Shown: positions 11,580-23,735, counted from the stretch's first letter. The stretch is DNA of 64,000 bases from Primulina eburnea (GCF_022965805.1 NC_133103.1:52526386-52590385), one strand, 5' to 3'. Translations and numbers: made by a program. Notes: generated by a model not told the origin, from the letters alone.

Positions 11580-13075
11580 GGTGCTAGGGATAAGAGGTTG
11601 GTTAGCTAGAAGTGGTTTTTGTGGCTCAACTAATTTTAACTAACCTTTTGGAATGTACTTTCATAAAGATACTACTAGTTTGCTTATGCCTATTGCTTCT
11701 TGAATATGTCCTCAGTTCTTGATTTTTTTTAAAAGAAAAAATAAATATATAAAATGTACTTCTTCTTTAATTTAATAAGCTTTAGGATGAAGAAATTTAT
11801 CAAATTCAGTTTCAGAAAAAAAAAAAATCAGTATTATCATCATAATTTTTTAATAAATACTTTATTTATTAGTGACAGTGACGACGATGACAAGAATAAC
11901 AAGAATAATCTAAATTTCTTGTATTATAAAAGTGTGAAAAAATTTCAATCTAAATTGTCAGTTTTGTAAAAATGATTTTTATGATAGTGTCAGAATTAGA
12001 AAATTTCCATTGTTATATTAATTTATTGATTTTTTTTTTTGTATTTATAATAAATATTGTTTATGTCACCTCTATAGGATAAAGTTCAACTCAAACTCAA
12101 ATGCATGGATAATGGGCTACAACTAGATCCTTTCATTTATGCTATACATTGACCAACGTTAATCATATTACCAAACAAATTAGTACCTTAAAAACCATAT
12201 CATTAACATGAATGTAAAATATAAAATCTTAATATTTCAAGTTTTCAACAGATAAAATAGATATAAAAAAAACTCACTTATTCTATGACAAGTTGGGATA
12301 ACGATACTAATAGGTTTTTAGGTTGGAGCAATGTATATTAAACTTAAGAATCAATTAAATTGAAACATCCGAAATATTTAGTACAATAATTGTTTCTGCT
12401 AAGTACAATATATATCATACGTGCTTCGGCTTTCTTTAAAATCTCAAGGACCCCATCGAGCGTGCCTTAATCGAACCCGAAGGAAATTTATATGATAACC
12501 ATGTATGTGGTACGTACTTATAAGCTAATGTATACCTATTTTGTTATTGTCTAGTAGTTTTGAAGTATATATTAGATTATATGTAACGAATTTTTCTTCA
12601 AATGTTTAGGTAAGTTCTCCTTATACTAGAAGATTATGTCTTAGTGAGAGTTGTTGGGTGCAATAATTGACGCTGCTTGATAGAACGATCGAACCGTGGT
12701 GCTTGAGCTGCTGTGCGATTTAAAAAATTTGAGTTGCACCATTACCACCAGCTATAGTTTTTGGTAAAGCAGCAAGCGCTCGATCCTAAAAAAGTGAATG
12801 TACGTTTTGAGTTCAATTAGTTATTTCAAGATGATGAATATCATCATTCCTTGACATTAGATAGCAATCAGCACATTTAAAAGTAGGTCACCCATATATT
12901 ACTAACTATTCCATGTGTCCATATCACCTAATTTTTATTAGTTAAACTATATACACAAAGTTATTTATGAGAAATAAAAACCCTTTTAAATCCAAGAATA
13001 TATTCTTAATACGGAGAAGTAGGCAACCCATGTCACCAAACTTTTAATTTGACTTCTAAACCAAAACCCTAAACC
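11580..13075. other. Shared intergenic region between the two LTPG genes
   Basis: About 1.6 kb between two divergently transcribed LTPG genes. It is AT-rich with no supported gene and no transposon ends that I could define. Confidence 0.5.
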
Positions 13076-13079
13076 CCAT

Positions 13080-13088
13080 TTATATAAA
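13080..13088 (+). promoter_or_regulatory. TATA box candidate for the plus-strand LTPG gene
   Basis: TTATATAAA followed by CCCTAGCAACAC, about 100 bp before the start codon. Context and spacing fit a plant core promoter. Confidence 0.6.
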
Positions 13089-13185
13089 CCCTAGCAACAC
13101 AACCAAAATCCTCAGACTAAACACCAAGCTTCAAAATCATTGATTCCACCTCCATTTCTATCTAAGATTTTAATCACCAAATCAA

Positions 13186-14330
13186 ATGGCACACCACAAA
13201 ATTTCAATGGGATTAGCCATTATTCTTGTCACCATGCTTTGGCCCTATGTCGCATCGCAATCGAACGATTGTACCAGTGTGATCATTAGTATGTCACCTT
13301 GCCTGAATTTCATCTCCGGCAACTCCTCCACCCCATCAGTTTCCTGCTGCTCGCAGCTTCGTAATGTCGTTGGGTCGGAGCCACAATGCTTGTGTCAAGT
13401 GCTTAATGGTGGAGGGTCAAACTTGGGATTGAATATCAATCAAACTCAGGCTCTTGCCTTGCCCAAGGCTTGCAATGTTCAAACTCCTCCTGTCAGCAAG
13501 TGCAATGGTAAGACTAGGGGTGAGAGAAGCATAGTAGGTTATCAAGCTTTTTGAGTTATTTGGAATATTATCGGATTTGTATTCGAAATTGTCAAACTCG
13601 ATCAAGCTCAAACACATAGTTTTGATTTGTATTTGAGCTCGAATCAAAAAAAAATTTGATCCCGAATTCAGATATTGCTCAACAGAAGTCGATAATTAGG
13701 TTAGCGAAACCGTTCATTTTTAAGCTCCGGGGTGACTAAATGACATGGGGATCAATTCAACTCGATTCTACTTATTTGCATCCCAAGGATAACCAAGGAA
13801 ATACAGTAGTAACATCGATTGGCTTTTTGAAAGAAATTATCTGAATATTTTGCAAGAAAACATGTTTGCTTTCTGAACATTTTGATGAATTTTTATAGTT
13901 GTGAAGCTTTCCATAGAACTTGAATCTAATTTCGTTTAAAATTTGCAGCTGCTTCTCCATCCGACTCTCCTTCCACACCAAATTCTCCTAGCAAAAACCC
14001 TTCAGGTAAACAGTTTCTTTCTCCCACGTGACGCCTAAAATTCATTAATTCTTGTGAAATCGAATTGCCCACAAGGCCCACGGCACTCAAACGTTGTATT
14101 CCAAAGGAGAAAATGTTACCTTTTTCGGTAGGATATATGGCTAAAACATTTTCATGCTTCACTTCCAATGATTGATATTTCTTCTATGTGATCCAGGGGG
14201 CGGATCAAAAGTGTTGCCATCACCCGGAGATGGTTCTTCAAATGCAGCTTCACCAAACCAGCTGGCTCTTAGTATGATATTTTTCGGCGTCTTCCTAGCA
14301 TCTTATGTTTCAGCTTTCAACTTGCCCTGA
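13186..14330 (+). CDS. GPI-anchored non-specific lipid transfer protein (LTPG/xylogen-like)
   Basis: Same family as the divergent neighbour. Three exons: 13186-13507, 13949-14005 and 14197-14330, giving 513 nt or 170 residues. Residues 1-25 are a signal peptide. All eight cysteines are present at 29, 39, 54, 55, 68, 70, 96 and 106. The linker is Ser/Pro-rich (SPSDSPSTPNSPS), and the C terminus LALSMIFFGVFLASYVSAF is a hydrophobic GPI signal. The first intron sits at the same place, just after the last cysteine, as in the neighbour, which suggests common ancestry, but the two proteins are well diverged, so any tandem duplication is old. If the first intron is retained the frame closes at 13554, which would give a form without the GPI tail. 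Confidence 0.9.
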
Positions 14331-14749
14331 TCCTTCGCGAACTCATCCGCCTTCCGTACGTATTAGAGAGTTCTAAGCAAATGGATGAGAGTGATTCCTT
14401 TAATTGTTTGTTCAATTTATGACCTGTTTCAGAGGGTCTGTCTGTATGATTTCGTATGGTGTTGCCTCCTTTTTGTAATAAAGAATTGAAGATCATTGAT
14501 ATCTATACCACATTATGACTTAATCAAGTGCGAAAGACTAACTATTTTGCATATTAAAAAATTGTCCATAAGACTTGATGGCAAATCCAGAATGGCTAAT
14601 AAATAAAAATCCTCCAGAAATTACAAAAGATACCTCATCGCACGTTTCTATTACAGTTATGTTGCTCAAAAACCTACAAATATCATGTATACACAGACAA
14701 ACCTGTATCAACAAGGATTCTACAAACCAATAGACGAAAGATTACCAGC

Positions 14750-14980
14750 ATTCAGCAGGCTCTCGGCTTCAGGTTTCGCCTTGGAAACTGCAAGTAAACA
14801 GGAAAGCAAATGAAAAGATATGCTAATGTTTTCTATAAGAAAAACAAATGGGAACTGAGGCCTGAGCATAATACGCAGAAGGGTAGAACATGAAGTCATT
14901 GTCTTGATAAGCAGGTTTACAACACCGGAAAGAGAAAAGGAGACAAATTGTAAACAATCATAAGAAGCCTTTGGCTTACC
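14750..14980 (-). other. CDC73 3' UTR with a probable intron right after the stop
   Basis: One base after the TAG stop the minus strand reads GTAAGC. About 190 bp further a pyrimidine-rich tract ends in CTTGCAG at 14790-14788, followed by TTTCCAAGGCG. This is a convincing donor/acceptor pair for a 3' UTR intron. The junction lies so close to the stop that it would not be expected to trigger nonsense-mediated decay. Confidence 0.5.
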
Positions 14981-17044
14981 CTAACGGGATCGAGATTGCA
15001 TAAATTCTTCAAGTTTATTCCACACCTCAAGAGCCGCAGCTCTGTCCTGGTGTCGCTTGTTTTTGCTAATCTGATCATAAAGTAATATTCACAGTAGAAG
15101 CAACAGTATGTAAAAGAAACAAAGCCCAAAGAAATAAAAATGCACGTGAATGCAGGAGTCACTAATAGTTGGAGTATTGGAACATGTTCCAAATTCAAGA
15201 ATACTGACCGATATGATCTTAACATTCCACTGCTTCACGGTTTTTGCTGATTCTATGCTATCATCCTCAAAGCGAATGTAAAACCCTACAACTGTAATGC
15301 AAGCAACTCAAATTGTTGTTGCATTCACTTTCATGGGGTCAGAGAATATCAAACATGATATCAAACCAAGAACAGATTGCAATTTGTTATGCCAATGCCA
15401 TGTTACTGACATTCATCAGATGAATAAAGTATGACAAAAATGCATAAAATTATAAATTAAAACGTATTCTGCAGCAAGATGGTGACAACATTGTCCACAA
15501 GAAAAAACATGACTATAGTCCAAACTCTTGAGGGATGGTAGCATCAGTTAAAATACACCAAATTATAATCCCTGCTTTTGCTCCATTCCACATTCATGCG
15601 CCATCTTAAAAGGAGAGCTGCAGTAGATGACTATTCCGACTACCTATTTGATTTTCTCACAAAGAGAAAATACAAAACTGAGAAACATTCCTGACACCTT
15701 CCAGCAGACTAATTTAAACTGCAGATATTAAGCAATTTTGCTATATGTGGCAATCATGCTGAGTTGAGTTAAATAGCATTAGGGCTCGAGTTCATTTGCA
15801 ATTGAAAATATTACATCGAAATTATTGGGTGCGACTAGATGCTCGATGTTCCCATACATTGACAGCAAACTAATCATAACCCCGACATAAATTCAAATGC
15901 ATAAAGCTCGGAAATCAGCTAACAAGTGGTATTTGGCATCAAATTCAAAATTTAACCAATTCAAGCGCGAATATAACACGTGGCGTTTGGCATCATTTGG
16001 CATCAAATTCAAATTTAACCAACACTGGCTCGAAAATATATTAATTACCACATAAAACTTACTCTTGTTAAAGATCTCAACATGGTCCTTAAATGGCCAG
16101 TCCTTGAACTGCCACTCCTTTCCAAGCACAAACACTGCGACCACGCGATCCCAATCCTCACTTTTCAGTGCAGATGGCTTATCTCTCACCTCATAAGCTG
16201 TCACCACCCGATCCCTACTAAACTTCTTTTGCACTGTCACGCAATCAGGCTTCCCCCCTTTCATCTGCTTAACCTTATCATCCGACGGAATAAACACTCC
16301 ATCCTCCAAAAAGTCCTTAACATTATAAATCGTAATCAGGGTCGAAAATGCACTTGGGACCAAAATAATCGGCACACCTTCGCCAATCTTACGCATCTTC
16401 GTCACCTCGTCCCCCATTCCAAATCCTCTACTCTCGATTCTATTCTTAGCAACAATGTTATCTTTCCTCTGCAACGCCTCCAAACGTTGCTTCTCCTCGT
16501 CTCGTTTCATAGCAGAAGCCAAAACACTATAAAAATCTCGAGTTTTAAACACCAGCATTGCCTCCCTATCCTTAATTGGCCTCTCCTTAGCCTTAATCAG
16601 CTCAATCAAGCTCTTCTCGCTCGTTAAACCCTCCTGAATCGCCAATTCGTTCGAATCATACTGCAGATTACGTTCCACGTTGTTCAAGGCTGGGATTTGA
16701 GGAATGTTGGGGAAGTCAAGGGGGACAATCGAATCTGAAGATTGGATTTTTCCCGTAAGATAATCAAGAACCGTTTTCCGATCAGGGAGCGTGACGGCGG
16801 GGATGCGGAGAGCTCGTGCGTGCTGCAAGTAATCGGTGTGTTTGAGGTTGTGATTGGTGATGAAATGAACTAGGGTTTCAAGAGTGTAGCGGCGGGTGGA
16901 TTGCACGTGCTTGGAGCGGTATGCGGTCTCGATGGTGGCAGGGAAGGAGTAGTCGGAGCCGAAGCGATATTCATCGTTGACGCGAACGATTTTGTCGAGA
17001 GAGTTGCGGATTGTGTACTCGCGGAGAAGCGTTAGCGGGTCCAT
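14981..17044 (-). CDS. CDC73: CDC73 / parafibromin homologue, PAF1 complex subunit
   Basis: CDC73 is a subunit of the nuclear PAF1 complex, which travels with RNA polymerase II and promotes histone modification; in Arabidopsis it affects flowering time through FLC. Those roles are family knowledge. Three exons: 17044-16063 (982 nt), 15291-15209 and 15070-14981, in total 1155 nt or 384 residues. The N terminus MDPLTLLREYTIRN and the segment RRYTLETLVHFI are diagnostic. The C-terminal Ras-like domain runs from about residue 235 (VPIILVPSAFSTLITIYNV) to the end and contains FEDDSIESAKTVKQWNVK and KNKRHQDRAAALEVW. The open frame extends further upstream, but MDPLT is the conserved start. It is slightly shorter than the Arabidopsis protein, probably in the linker. 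The gene looks intact. Confidence 0.95.
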
Positions 17045-17275
17045 TGGTATTCTCGGCGGAGGAGAAGTGGCGCGTGCCCTGATTCTGTGCTCAGGGTAAT
17101 ACTTCTTCACACACACACTCGATAATTTATTGATTAACAGGTATATATACATATATATATTACTTTAGCTCTTTTTATGTGTGATATATATATATATATA
17201 TATATAATGATATGGTCAGAGATGGATCTACGCTAGGGCTATACTGGGCTGTAGCCCAGCCCATTTTTTTTTATT

Positions 17276-17475
17276 TAGCGACGGTTTTAGCGACGATTTT
17301 TTGAAAACCGTCGCTACTTTTGCGACGGTTTTAGTAAACCTGTCGCCGATGGGGATCGGCGACAGTTTTATCAAAACCCGTCGCAAATATTAGCGACGGT
17401 TATTGCTAAAACCGTCGCTAAATTATTAAAAAATAAAAAAAAAAGTGGATCGGCGGTTTTAATTAGCGACGGTTT
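17276..17475. repeat. Cluster of GCGACGGTTTT inverted and direct repeats
   Basis: About seven copies of GCGACGGTTTT or its complement AAAACCGTCGC in about 200 bp, arranged so that several pairs could form hairpins. The same motif appears in both arms of the foldback element at 36000-37767. It lies inside the 921 bp hAT element. Confidence 0.85.
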
Positions 17476-17489
17476 ATTCAATAGAACAT

Positions 17490-18048
17490 CATTACCACTT
17501 TGATGTTTTTAATGCAGCAATAGATTTCATTTTGATGGAGTTAAATACTCGGTTCAATGAGTTATCGGTGAAACTTCTTTCTCTTAGTATAGCTTTAGAT
17601 CCTAAAAATTCATTTGACTCATTTAACAGTGATGATATTTGCAAGCTTGCGAAGAAGTTTTATCCTGGAGATTTCACAGATCAAGAAATTGTTGTTTTGA
17701 AGTATGAATTGATACATTTATAAACTCGATGTGATGCAGAATTTAAAGGTTTCTACACTTGTTGAGTTGTGTCAGCAATTGATCGAGAATGGACGGTCAA
17801 GTGTTTATGTTATGTTGACTAGATTGATTCATCTTGTTTTGACATTATCTGTGTCTACTGCCACTATTGAACGGGCTTTTTCAGCAATGAAGCATGTGAA
17901 GACGGCACTTCGTAATAAAATGAAGGATGACTTTCATGCCGATTGTTTGACACTCTATATTGAACGAGATTTAGCTAAACATATTGATGTAAATTCTATT
18001 ATTGATGAATTTTATGTTTTAAAATCCCGTAAGGCACAACTTCGTTGA
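17490..18048 (+). pseudogene. hAT transposase C-terminal remnant in two frames
   Basis: The first segment (to 17723) reads LSIALDPKNSFDSFNSDDIC. The second (17731-18048), after a stop and a frame change, reads STATIERAFSAMKHVKTALR then NKMKDDFHADCLTLYIERDL. This is the C-terminal dimerisation region typical of plant TTF-type/hAT transposases. The RNase-H-like catalytic core is absent and the frame is broken. Confidence 0.85.
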
Positions 18049-18137
18049 ACGATATAATGTACTTTTTTTTTAATAATATATAACTTATCATATTGAGTTC
18101 AAGCCCACCCCAACTCTTATTCCTGGATCCGTCCCTA

Positions 18138-18491
18138 GATATGGTCTCACGAGACGTATTTTGTTAGAATGATCATTTATTTGGATCATCTATTAAAAAA
18201 TAGAGTAGGTCTCATGTGAGACCGTCTCACGGATCCAATCTGTGAGACGGGTCAACCCTACCCATATTCACAATAAAAAGTAATACTCTTAGCATAAAAA
18301 GTAATACTTTTTCATGGATTATCCAAATAAAGATCCGTCTCACAAAATACGACCCGTGAGACCGTCTCACACAAGTTTTTGCCAAAAAAATATTACTTTT
18401 TATGCTAAGAGTATTACTTTTTATTTTGTATATCGATAGGGTTGACCCATCTCACAAATAAAGATTCGTGAGACCATTTCAAAAAGATCTA

Positions 18492-18494
<3 letters not shown>
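18138..18494. mobile_element. Mutator-type MITE, copy d, split by another copy
   Basis: The left part (18143-18202) and right part (18384-18494, ending GATCTACTC) belong to one diverged copy. A younger family member (18203-18383) has inserted in the middle, in the opposite orientation. Confidence 0.8.
18203..18383. mobile_element. Mutator-type MITE, copy e, nested in copy d
   Basis: A 181 bp copy running from GAGTAGGTCTCATGTGAGAC to ACACAAGTTTTTGCC. Flanks are TAAAAAATA and AAAAAAATA (8 of 9). The internal sequence is close to the consensus, so this is among the younger copies. Confidence 0.9.

Positions 18495-18574
<80 letters not shown>
18495..18574. repeat. TA dinucleotide microsatellite
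   Basis: About 80 bp of uninterrupted TA. A second TA tract follows the LTR at 18907, so the LTR probably inserted into the microsatellite. Confidence 0.9.
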
Positions 18575-18578
<4 letters not shown>

Positions 18579-18907
18579 CAGGGATGAACCCATCAAGATC
18601 CGGCCCAGGAGCTCGTGGCTCATCCCAAGCCCAAGCCCATTACGGGCTCAGGTATTCTCCTATAAATACCAGGTTTGAGTGTTCAGTTCAGGCATTCAAT
18701 TCACTATATTGCTTTCAGCAGCACCCTTAGCTGCTCCCCCCATATATCCTCAATCTCTGACTTGAGCGTCGGAGGGGCTACGCCAGGACACCCTCCTGCC
18801 CCCTCCTAACGGTCTTATTTGTGATTTCAGGTCCAGGGTAATTTTGAAGCCCGTGTCTGGATTAGTGACGCTTGCGTGGATCGGACCCTAAATTTCCCGT
18901 GAGTATC

Positions 18908-18908
<1 letters not shown>
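18573..18908 (+). mobile_element. Probable solo LTR (about 336 bp) inside a TA microsatellite
   Basis: Begins ATACCTCAGGGATGAACCC and ends GTGAGTATCA, so the ends would be an ATAC.../...GTAT pair with a terminal CA. It has a TATA-like TATAAATACC at about 18660 and the GACTTGAGCGTCGGAGGGG block often seen near the 3' end of plant Ty3/gypsy LTRs. A related layout occurs in the LTR at 42510. The first bases are merged with the TA tract, so the 5' edge and the TA-rich duplication are uncertain. Confidence 0.65.
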
Positions 18909-18943
<35 letters not shown>

Positions 18944-18955
18944 ATATATATATAG
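18909..18955. repeat. TA/TG compound microsatellite
   Basis: TA repeats followed by TG repeats and TA again. Continuation of the tract before the solo LTR. Confidence 0.8.
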
Positions 18956-19045
18956 ACACACATAAAAAGAGCTAAACTAAATTAAATTTTCTTGTTTCTT
19001 TGTTTGTTTATTCATTTATAATTCAATTTTGTAAGATTAGAAAAA

Positions 19046-19226
19046 GAGTGGGCCTCATGTGAGACCGTCTCACGAATCATAATCTATGAGACGAGTCAAC
19101 CCTACCCATATTCACAATAAAAAGTAATACTCGTAGCATAAAAAGTGATACTTTTGCATGGGTGACCTAAATAAGAGATACGTCTAAAAAATACGACCCG
19201 TTAGACCGTCTCACACAAGTTTTTCC
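19046..19226. mobile_element. Mutator-type MITE, copy f
   Basis: Runs from GAGTGGGCCTCATGTGAGAC to CACACAAGTTTTTCC, 181 bp. The flanks TTAGAAAAA and TAAAAATAA match only partly. Confidence 0.85.
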
Positions 19227-20878
19227 TAAAAATAAAGTATTATATTTGTTTATGGGCCATATTCATAAGCCGGGCTGTAAAGATTAATGGGCTTTCAATA
19301 TGCATAAACTCAATTAATGTCATTAGCCCATACCTCGGGCCCATGGATTTTTTATGTTATATTTCTTAACTTTCGGTGAGTGTCAAATACATCAAAATAA
19401 TATTACGTGAAAATACCATATTAGCCCTCTTCATTTATATTAAGGTTTGACCTCTTTCTGTTAAGCTCAAGGAACAATGGCGACAAGCACCTTAAACTAA
19501 AGGAAAAAAAGGGTGTGGCCATGAAATATTTGGATGGAAGATTGGAATACGTGAAATAGTTGTATAAATAATCTTTAAGGTTGGATGTCTAATTAATGCA
19601 TGAAGATAAGGGTAAGAATACTTGAACAAAAATACCTTTTTTTCCGTAAAATAACAATCGTAGATTGCAGTTGGATATGAGAACCAAAATTTGAATAATT
19701 ATTTGAAATAAATCTATATTAGATATATCGATTTGAAATTCACCACAATAATTCAAAAAATAATCAGTTTAAAATTTAAAATCCACTGTAACATAGCCCT
19801 CAATAGATGTTAGAGTTGGTGATGTATGTAAGCATTTAGATGTAGATAAGCATTTACCCAATAGAGCTTGATTCCTTCTTACCAACATATTTTCGTATTT
19901 TGGGGCGAGCTTGTCATGCAAGGTTTGTTCAATATAGTTTACATGAATAACGTGTTTTGTACGTTATTGCGTTGACCATGAGTTTTTCTATTGCATGTCA
20001 AATGGTTCTCACGTCATAAAAAAAATTATACTTAAAAATATATGTACTCAAACAAATCAATAGATTTGTTAATTTGAATTTGAATAAATAGCTTCAAAAT
20101 TATTGATTCAAATACAATAAATGAATTTGATTTTAAATTTAGATTGACTATTATGATATAAATATTTTAAAATACTTAAGTAATAAATAAAGTTGATTAC
20201 GACCAGGATTTTTAATAAAAGAAAAAAATCAATATTTAATTTTCACATAATAAATTTGCATGTTGGTTGGTGGTAAAAGGTCAAACGAGCATATAATTTC
20301 CATGCGTAAACTACACGTTTGTTGATAGTGAGATATCGAACTTCTTATTTGTCAATATAAAGAGAGTCTCAAGATGTAATAATTGCATGAAACTATACAA
20401 TAAAATTTAGAATTTTTATTTTTTGAAATATTTTAAATTAGACAATAATTTTATACAGGCAAGACCAAGAAGTTTTACATGTAAAACGTGCATGCCAGTT
20501 GTGTGATACTGAGTAATTACTTATTATTTATATATAAAAAATTATAGGTTGTACTGATTGTGTAATTGATATATTTTAAATTGTAAAACAAATAAATTGC
20601 AGCATTCCAATCGTTTTTCCATTGAACAATCACATAAATTTGCAGCTCCTCGAAATTGAATACTAGATTTTGATAATTGTGGTGTCAATTTTAGTGTAGA
20701 GTGTATTGCTTGAATAAAAATTACATGTTATAATAAATATACACATGAAACATTATGTTTTATATACGAGCAATTGTTTGCTTCCAACGCTATAGAAATA
20801 ATTTTATAATTTAGGTCTCTAACCGACATATAGATTTTTGGCACATTGGTCATGGATGGCAATCCTTAAAAGCGAATT
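19227..20878. other. AT-rich intergenic region, no supported gene
   Basis: I see no gene, RNA or complete element. Long A/T-rich sequence with only very short open frames. Confidence 0.5.
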
Positions 20879-21545
20879 TGTAACATCTCGGATTCAATGA
20901 TTAACAACATTGTACTAACAAGAGTCTTTACAATATACTTAAGTCCGCATTCACTCACTCAGTCATAATTGCTTTAAGTATTACATACTTAATTTTGGAG
21001 TTTCTAAGTTATGAGCTACCAAAAAAATGCACTTTAGTAATATGAGTAATACATATCAAATCTTTTACATCTCTCATCTTGGTATGAATCGGTTTATTCA
21101 TGCTGCATGTTGCCAAGTCATTTATGGAGTTTTAATTTTTTAGATATTAACCACTCATACTGTGGATCATGTACCATCCTAGGATCTTTGGTTTCGGGTG
21201 TCACGTGTCCACCGGTTTTCGCTTGGTTCGTCCCTAAACCAAATCGTACTAAGAGAGGTCAGTCTCTGATACCAATTGTGACACCCCGAATTTGATGAAT
21301 AATCACACTATATCAACACAGTGTGCTTATGTCTTCAGTCAAACACACCATGAGAAACTTCATTGGGGGTCACCAACCTCATAATTGCTCAAAGTCAAGC
21401 ACACTTAAATTCGGAGTTCCAATGTTATGAGATCTCTAAAAGAAGATTCATCTTATTGATATGAGTGGTAAGTATCAAACATTTTATGTATCACATTTAA
21501 GTATGGATTAGCTCATTCATGCTACATGTGGCCAAGTCATTGGCG
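20879..21545 (-). mobile_element. TRIM-like miniature LTR element
   Basis: Two related segments begin TGTAACATCTCGGATTC (20879) and TGTGACACCCCGAATTTGATG at its start (21277). They stay alignable through GGAGTTTCTAAGTTATGAG / GGAGTTCCAATGTTATGAG to the shared CATGTGGCCAAGTCATT-like end. Between them, directly next to the second copy, the minus strand reads TTGGTATCAGAGAC, which matches the initiator-methionine tRNA primer binding site. That order gives LTR, PBS, about 150 bp interior and LTR on the minus strand. Outer edges and the target duplication are not resolved. Confidence 0.6.
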
Positions 21546-22063
21546 AGGTTTCCATCTTTGAGCTATCTTTAATATGTGTGACATATGTTTTATTCTCTTC
21601 ACATGAACTACATAAGAAAGTATCGATATAAAATAAACGATATTCGATATGTGAAAACTTGAAAAATGATGCTACAATAAGCACAAGAATTCCAAGAAAT
21701 ATATTCAGCTGAATATACATGGACTTATAAAAACTCTCATAAGAGCAAAATAATGGCATTCCAATGAAAAAAAATAACCATGAATTGATGACATTTCAGC
21801 TTACTCTTGGAGACCTATAAATAGAGGCTTTAAACAAGACAAAAGTCATAAAACAGTACATCAAACACTACATAAATTTTCGAGGTTCACCAGCTGCCAA
21901 GGGAGACGATATTCTGCAACATTTTCGAGTAAAAGTACAGCTATAATATTGAGTCAAAGTTCTAGCCGATCATAGTTCGAACTCAAGCAAAGTACTAACC
22001 ATTTTCGAGTCAATGTTTTTACATATTTTTCTTATTCAAGAACAATCAAATAAGTTGGTTTTT

Positions 22064-22104
22064 TGTTTTAACTCGAGATATACGTTTTAACTCGAGATAT
22101 ACGC
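22064..22104. repeat. Short tandem repeat, TTTAACTCGAGATATACG x 2
   Basis: Two adjacent copies of an 18-base word followed by a partial third. Probably part of a decayed repeat. Confidence 0.6.
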
Positions 22105-22424
22105 TTTAAAATCGCTGTCGAAAAGCTCGATAATGTTTGTAGTATAATTTTAGTATTTAGATTTTGAATTTGTACACACAAAAATATCCCTACATCGAAA
22201 TAATATATAAATATTCTAGTAGCTCGCAAACTAATCAAGTAAAAACAATAAAACTCGGAACTCGACTTGAGTGAAAAGTCAAATCAAACTCGAGTAGATT
22301 TTTGACCGAGCTGCTCACGAGTTGCTTGACATGCTTAAACTCATACCTTTATCACTATATTTTCTCGTTAAATTGAAAAAAAAATTCAAAAGAATTTTTT
22401 TAAAAATAGTAATAAATTAAAAAT

Positions 22425-22600
22425 TAGAATTGTCAAAACGGGTTAGTGGAGCATACCGATTGACTTGCAACTCGCCACAACTCATCATTTGGCAGGCCGA
22501 CCCATCATTTTGATGTGTTAGGAAATGATTAAATCAACCCATATATTTGGTGAGGTGGGATAAACCAACAAAGCAGATCTTACCCATTTTGATAACTCTA
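22425..22600. mobile_element. hAT-like MITE, 176 bp
   Basis: Terminal inverted repeats TAGAATTGTCAAAACGGGTT at the left and the complement of TAGAGTTATCAAAATGGGTA at the right. The interior has the CCGACCCAT/GGGTTAG words usual in such elements. An 8-bp duplication was not clear. Confidence 0.65.
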
Positions 22601-23686
22601 ATTAAATCCTAAAAATTTAAGCAGTTTCAAACACCTAAAAAGGAAGGAAAAGAAAGGATTTAGAAGAAATAATGTAAAAATGTGTAGTTTGGGAGATTTT
22701 CAAGAAGAGGTAAAAAAAAATGGAAATAAAATTCTCTCCAAACCCAAAATGTTTTCTTCCCAAAGGTGGGAGGAATGGGAGGAAACACACAAAAAAAAAA
22801 AAAAAAAAAAAATTTCAAATAAATTTATTCTCCAACTCCTAAGCAAAAAATACATATTCTCTTTTCTCCTTTTTATCTTTCCTTATTTTCTCTATTATTC
22901 TTCTCTTCTTTTCCCTTCAAACTTCAAAACTAAGCTTTAATGATCCCCATTAATTATACTTAACACGATGATTATGATGTTTGACAAAAACAAATCATCA
23001 TTACTTGTACATGGTCCGCACCCACGCATACTCGAGCGTCTTTAATTTTTTATTAAACTTTTTTTGATTAAACTTTTCAAATCATTTTAAAATAATTTGT
23101 ACTTATATCGTTTTTAAAACGTGAAATTTATGTATAATTTCTTATTAAAATTAAATGTTCTAGACGGTAACATTATTATAAATGAAAATTTTGTACTAAA
23201 AGTCTAAAATAATGAAAATAGATTGAAATCTTTTTCCCCCTCAAAATATATATGATTTATGAAAGGTAGAACAATTTTAGAACAACATAACTAAAAAAAT
23301 GAGAAAACTTATGGTTGACGTGAAATAATTATTTTCATCAATAGAGCGGTGGACACATGATATCTAATATGTAGTACAATATAAATTTTTTTAACTTATA
23401 TTTTTTAGACGAGTCATGTATTTGATAAGACGATAAGTGTTTGATCTTGTAATTACGTAAAATATGAATTTAGTTTCAATCAAAATCCTTTAAATTAAAT
23501 GGAACATTAGATTTTTAGACAATGGAATCATGTAGTATTTTGTTTAGACAAATACTTTATAAAAAAGTAAAAATTCTAAGAATAATTTGCCATTACGATT
23601 GGTCTCCAAAAGCGAGATAATGATTGTCAAAACGGATGGATTTCAAGTACATGACTTGAACCAAACAAACCCTATTTAGGTACATG

Positions 23687-23735
<49 letters not shown>

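Larger units (their letters stand above)
17217..18137 (+). mobile_element. hAT-type transposon, 921 bp, with perfect 8-bp duplication
   Basis: Left end CAGAGATGGATCTACG and right end complementary to TAGGGACGGATCCAGG. Both sides carry GATATGGT (17209-17216 and 18138-18145). The interior has a GCGACGG palindrome cluster and two frames of a transposase C terminus. Part of the right duplication (GGTCTCAC) is also the terminus of a Mutator-type MITE, so the hAT element landed at the edge of that MITE. Confidence 0.9.

Noticed and set aside
16082..16627. 181-residue plus-strand open frame
   Set aside because: Antisense shadow of CDC73 exon 1; no plausible protein character.
18495..18574. TATATA tract considered as promoter
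   Set aside because: It is a long microsatellite; other tracts of the same kind are far from any gene.
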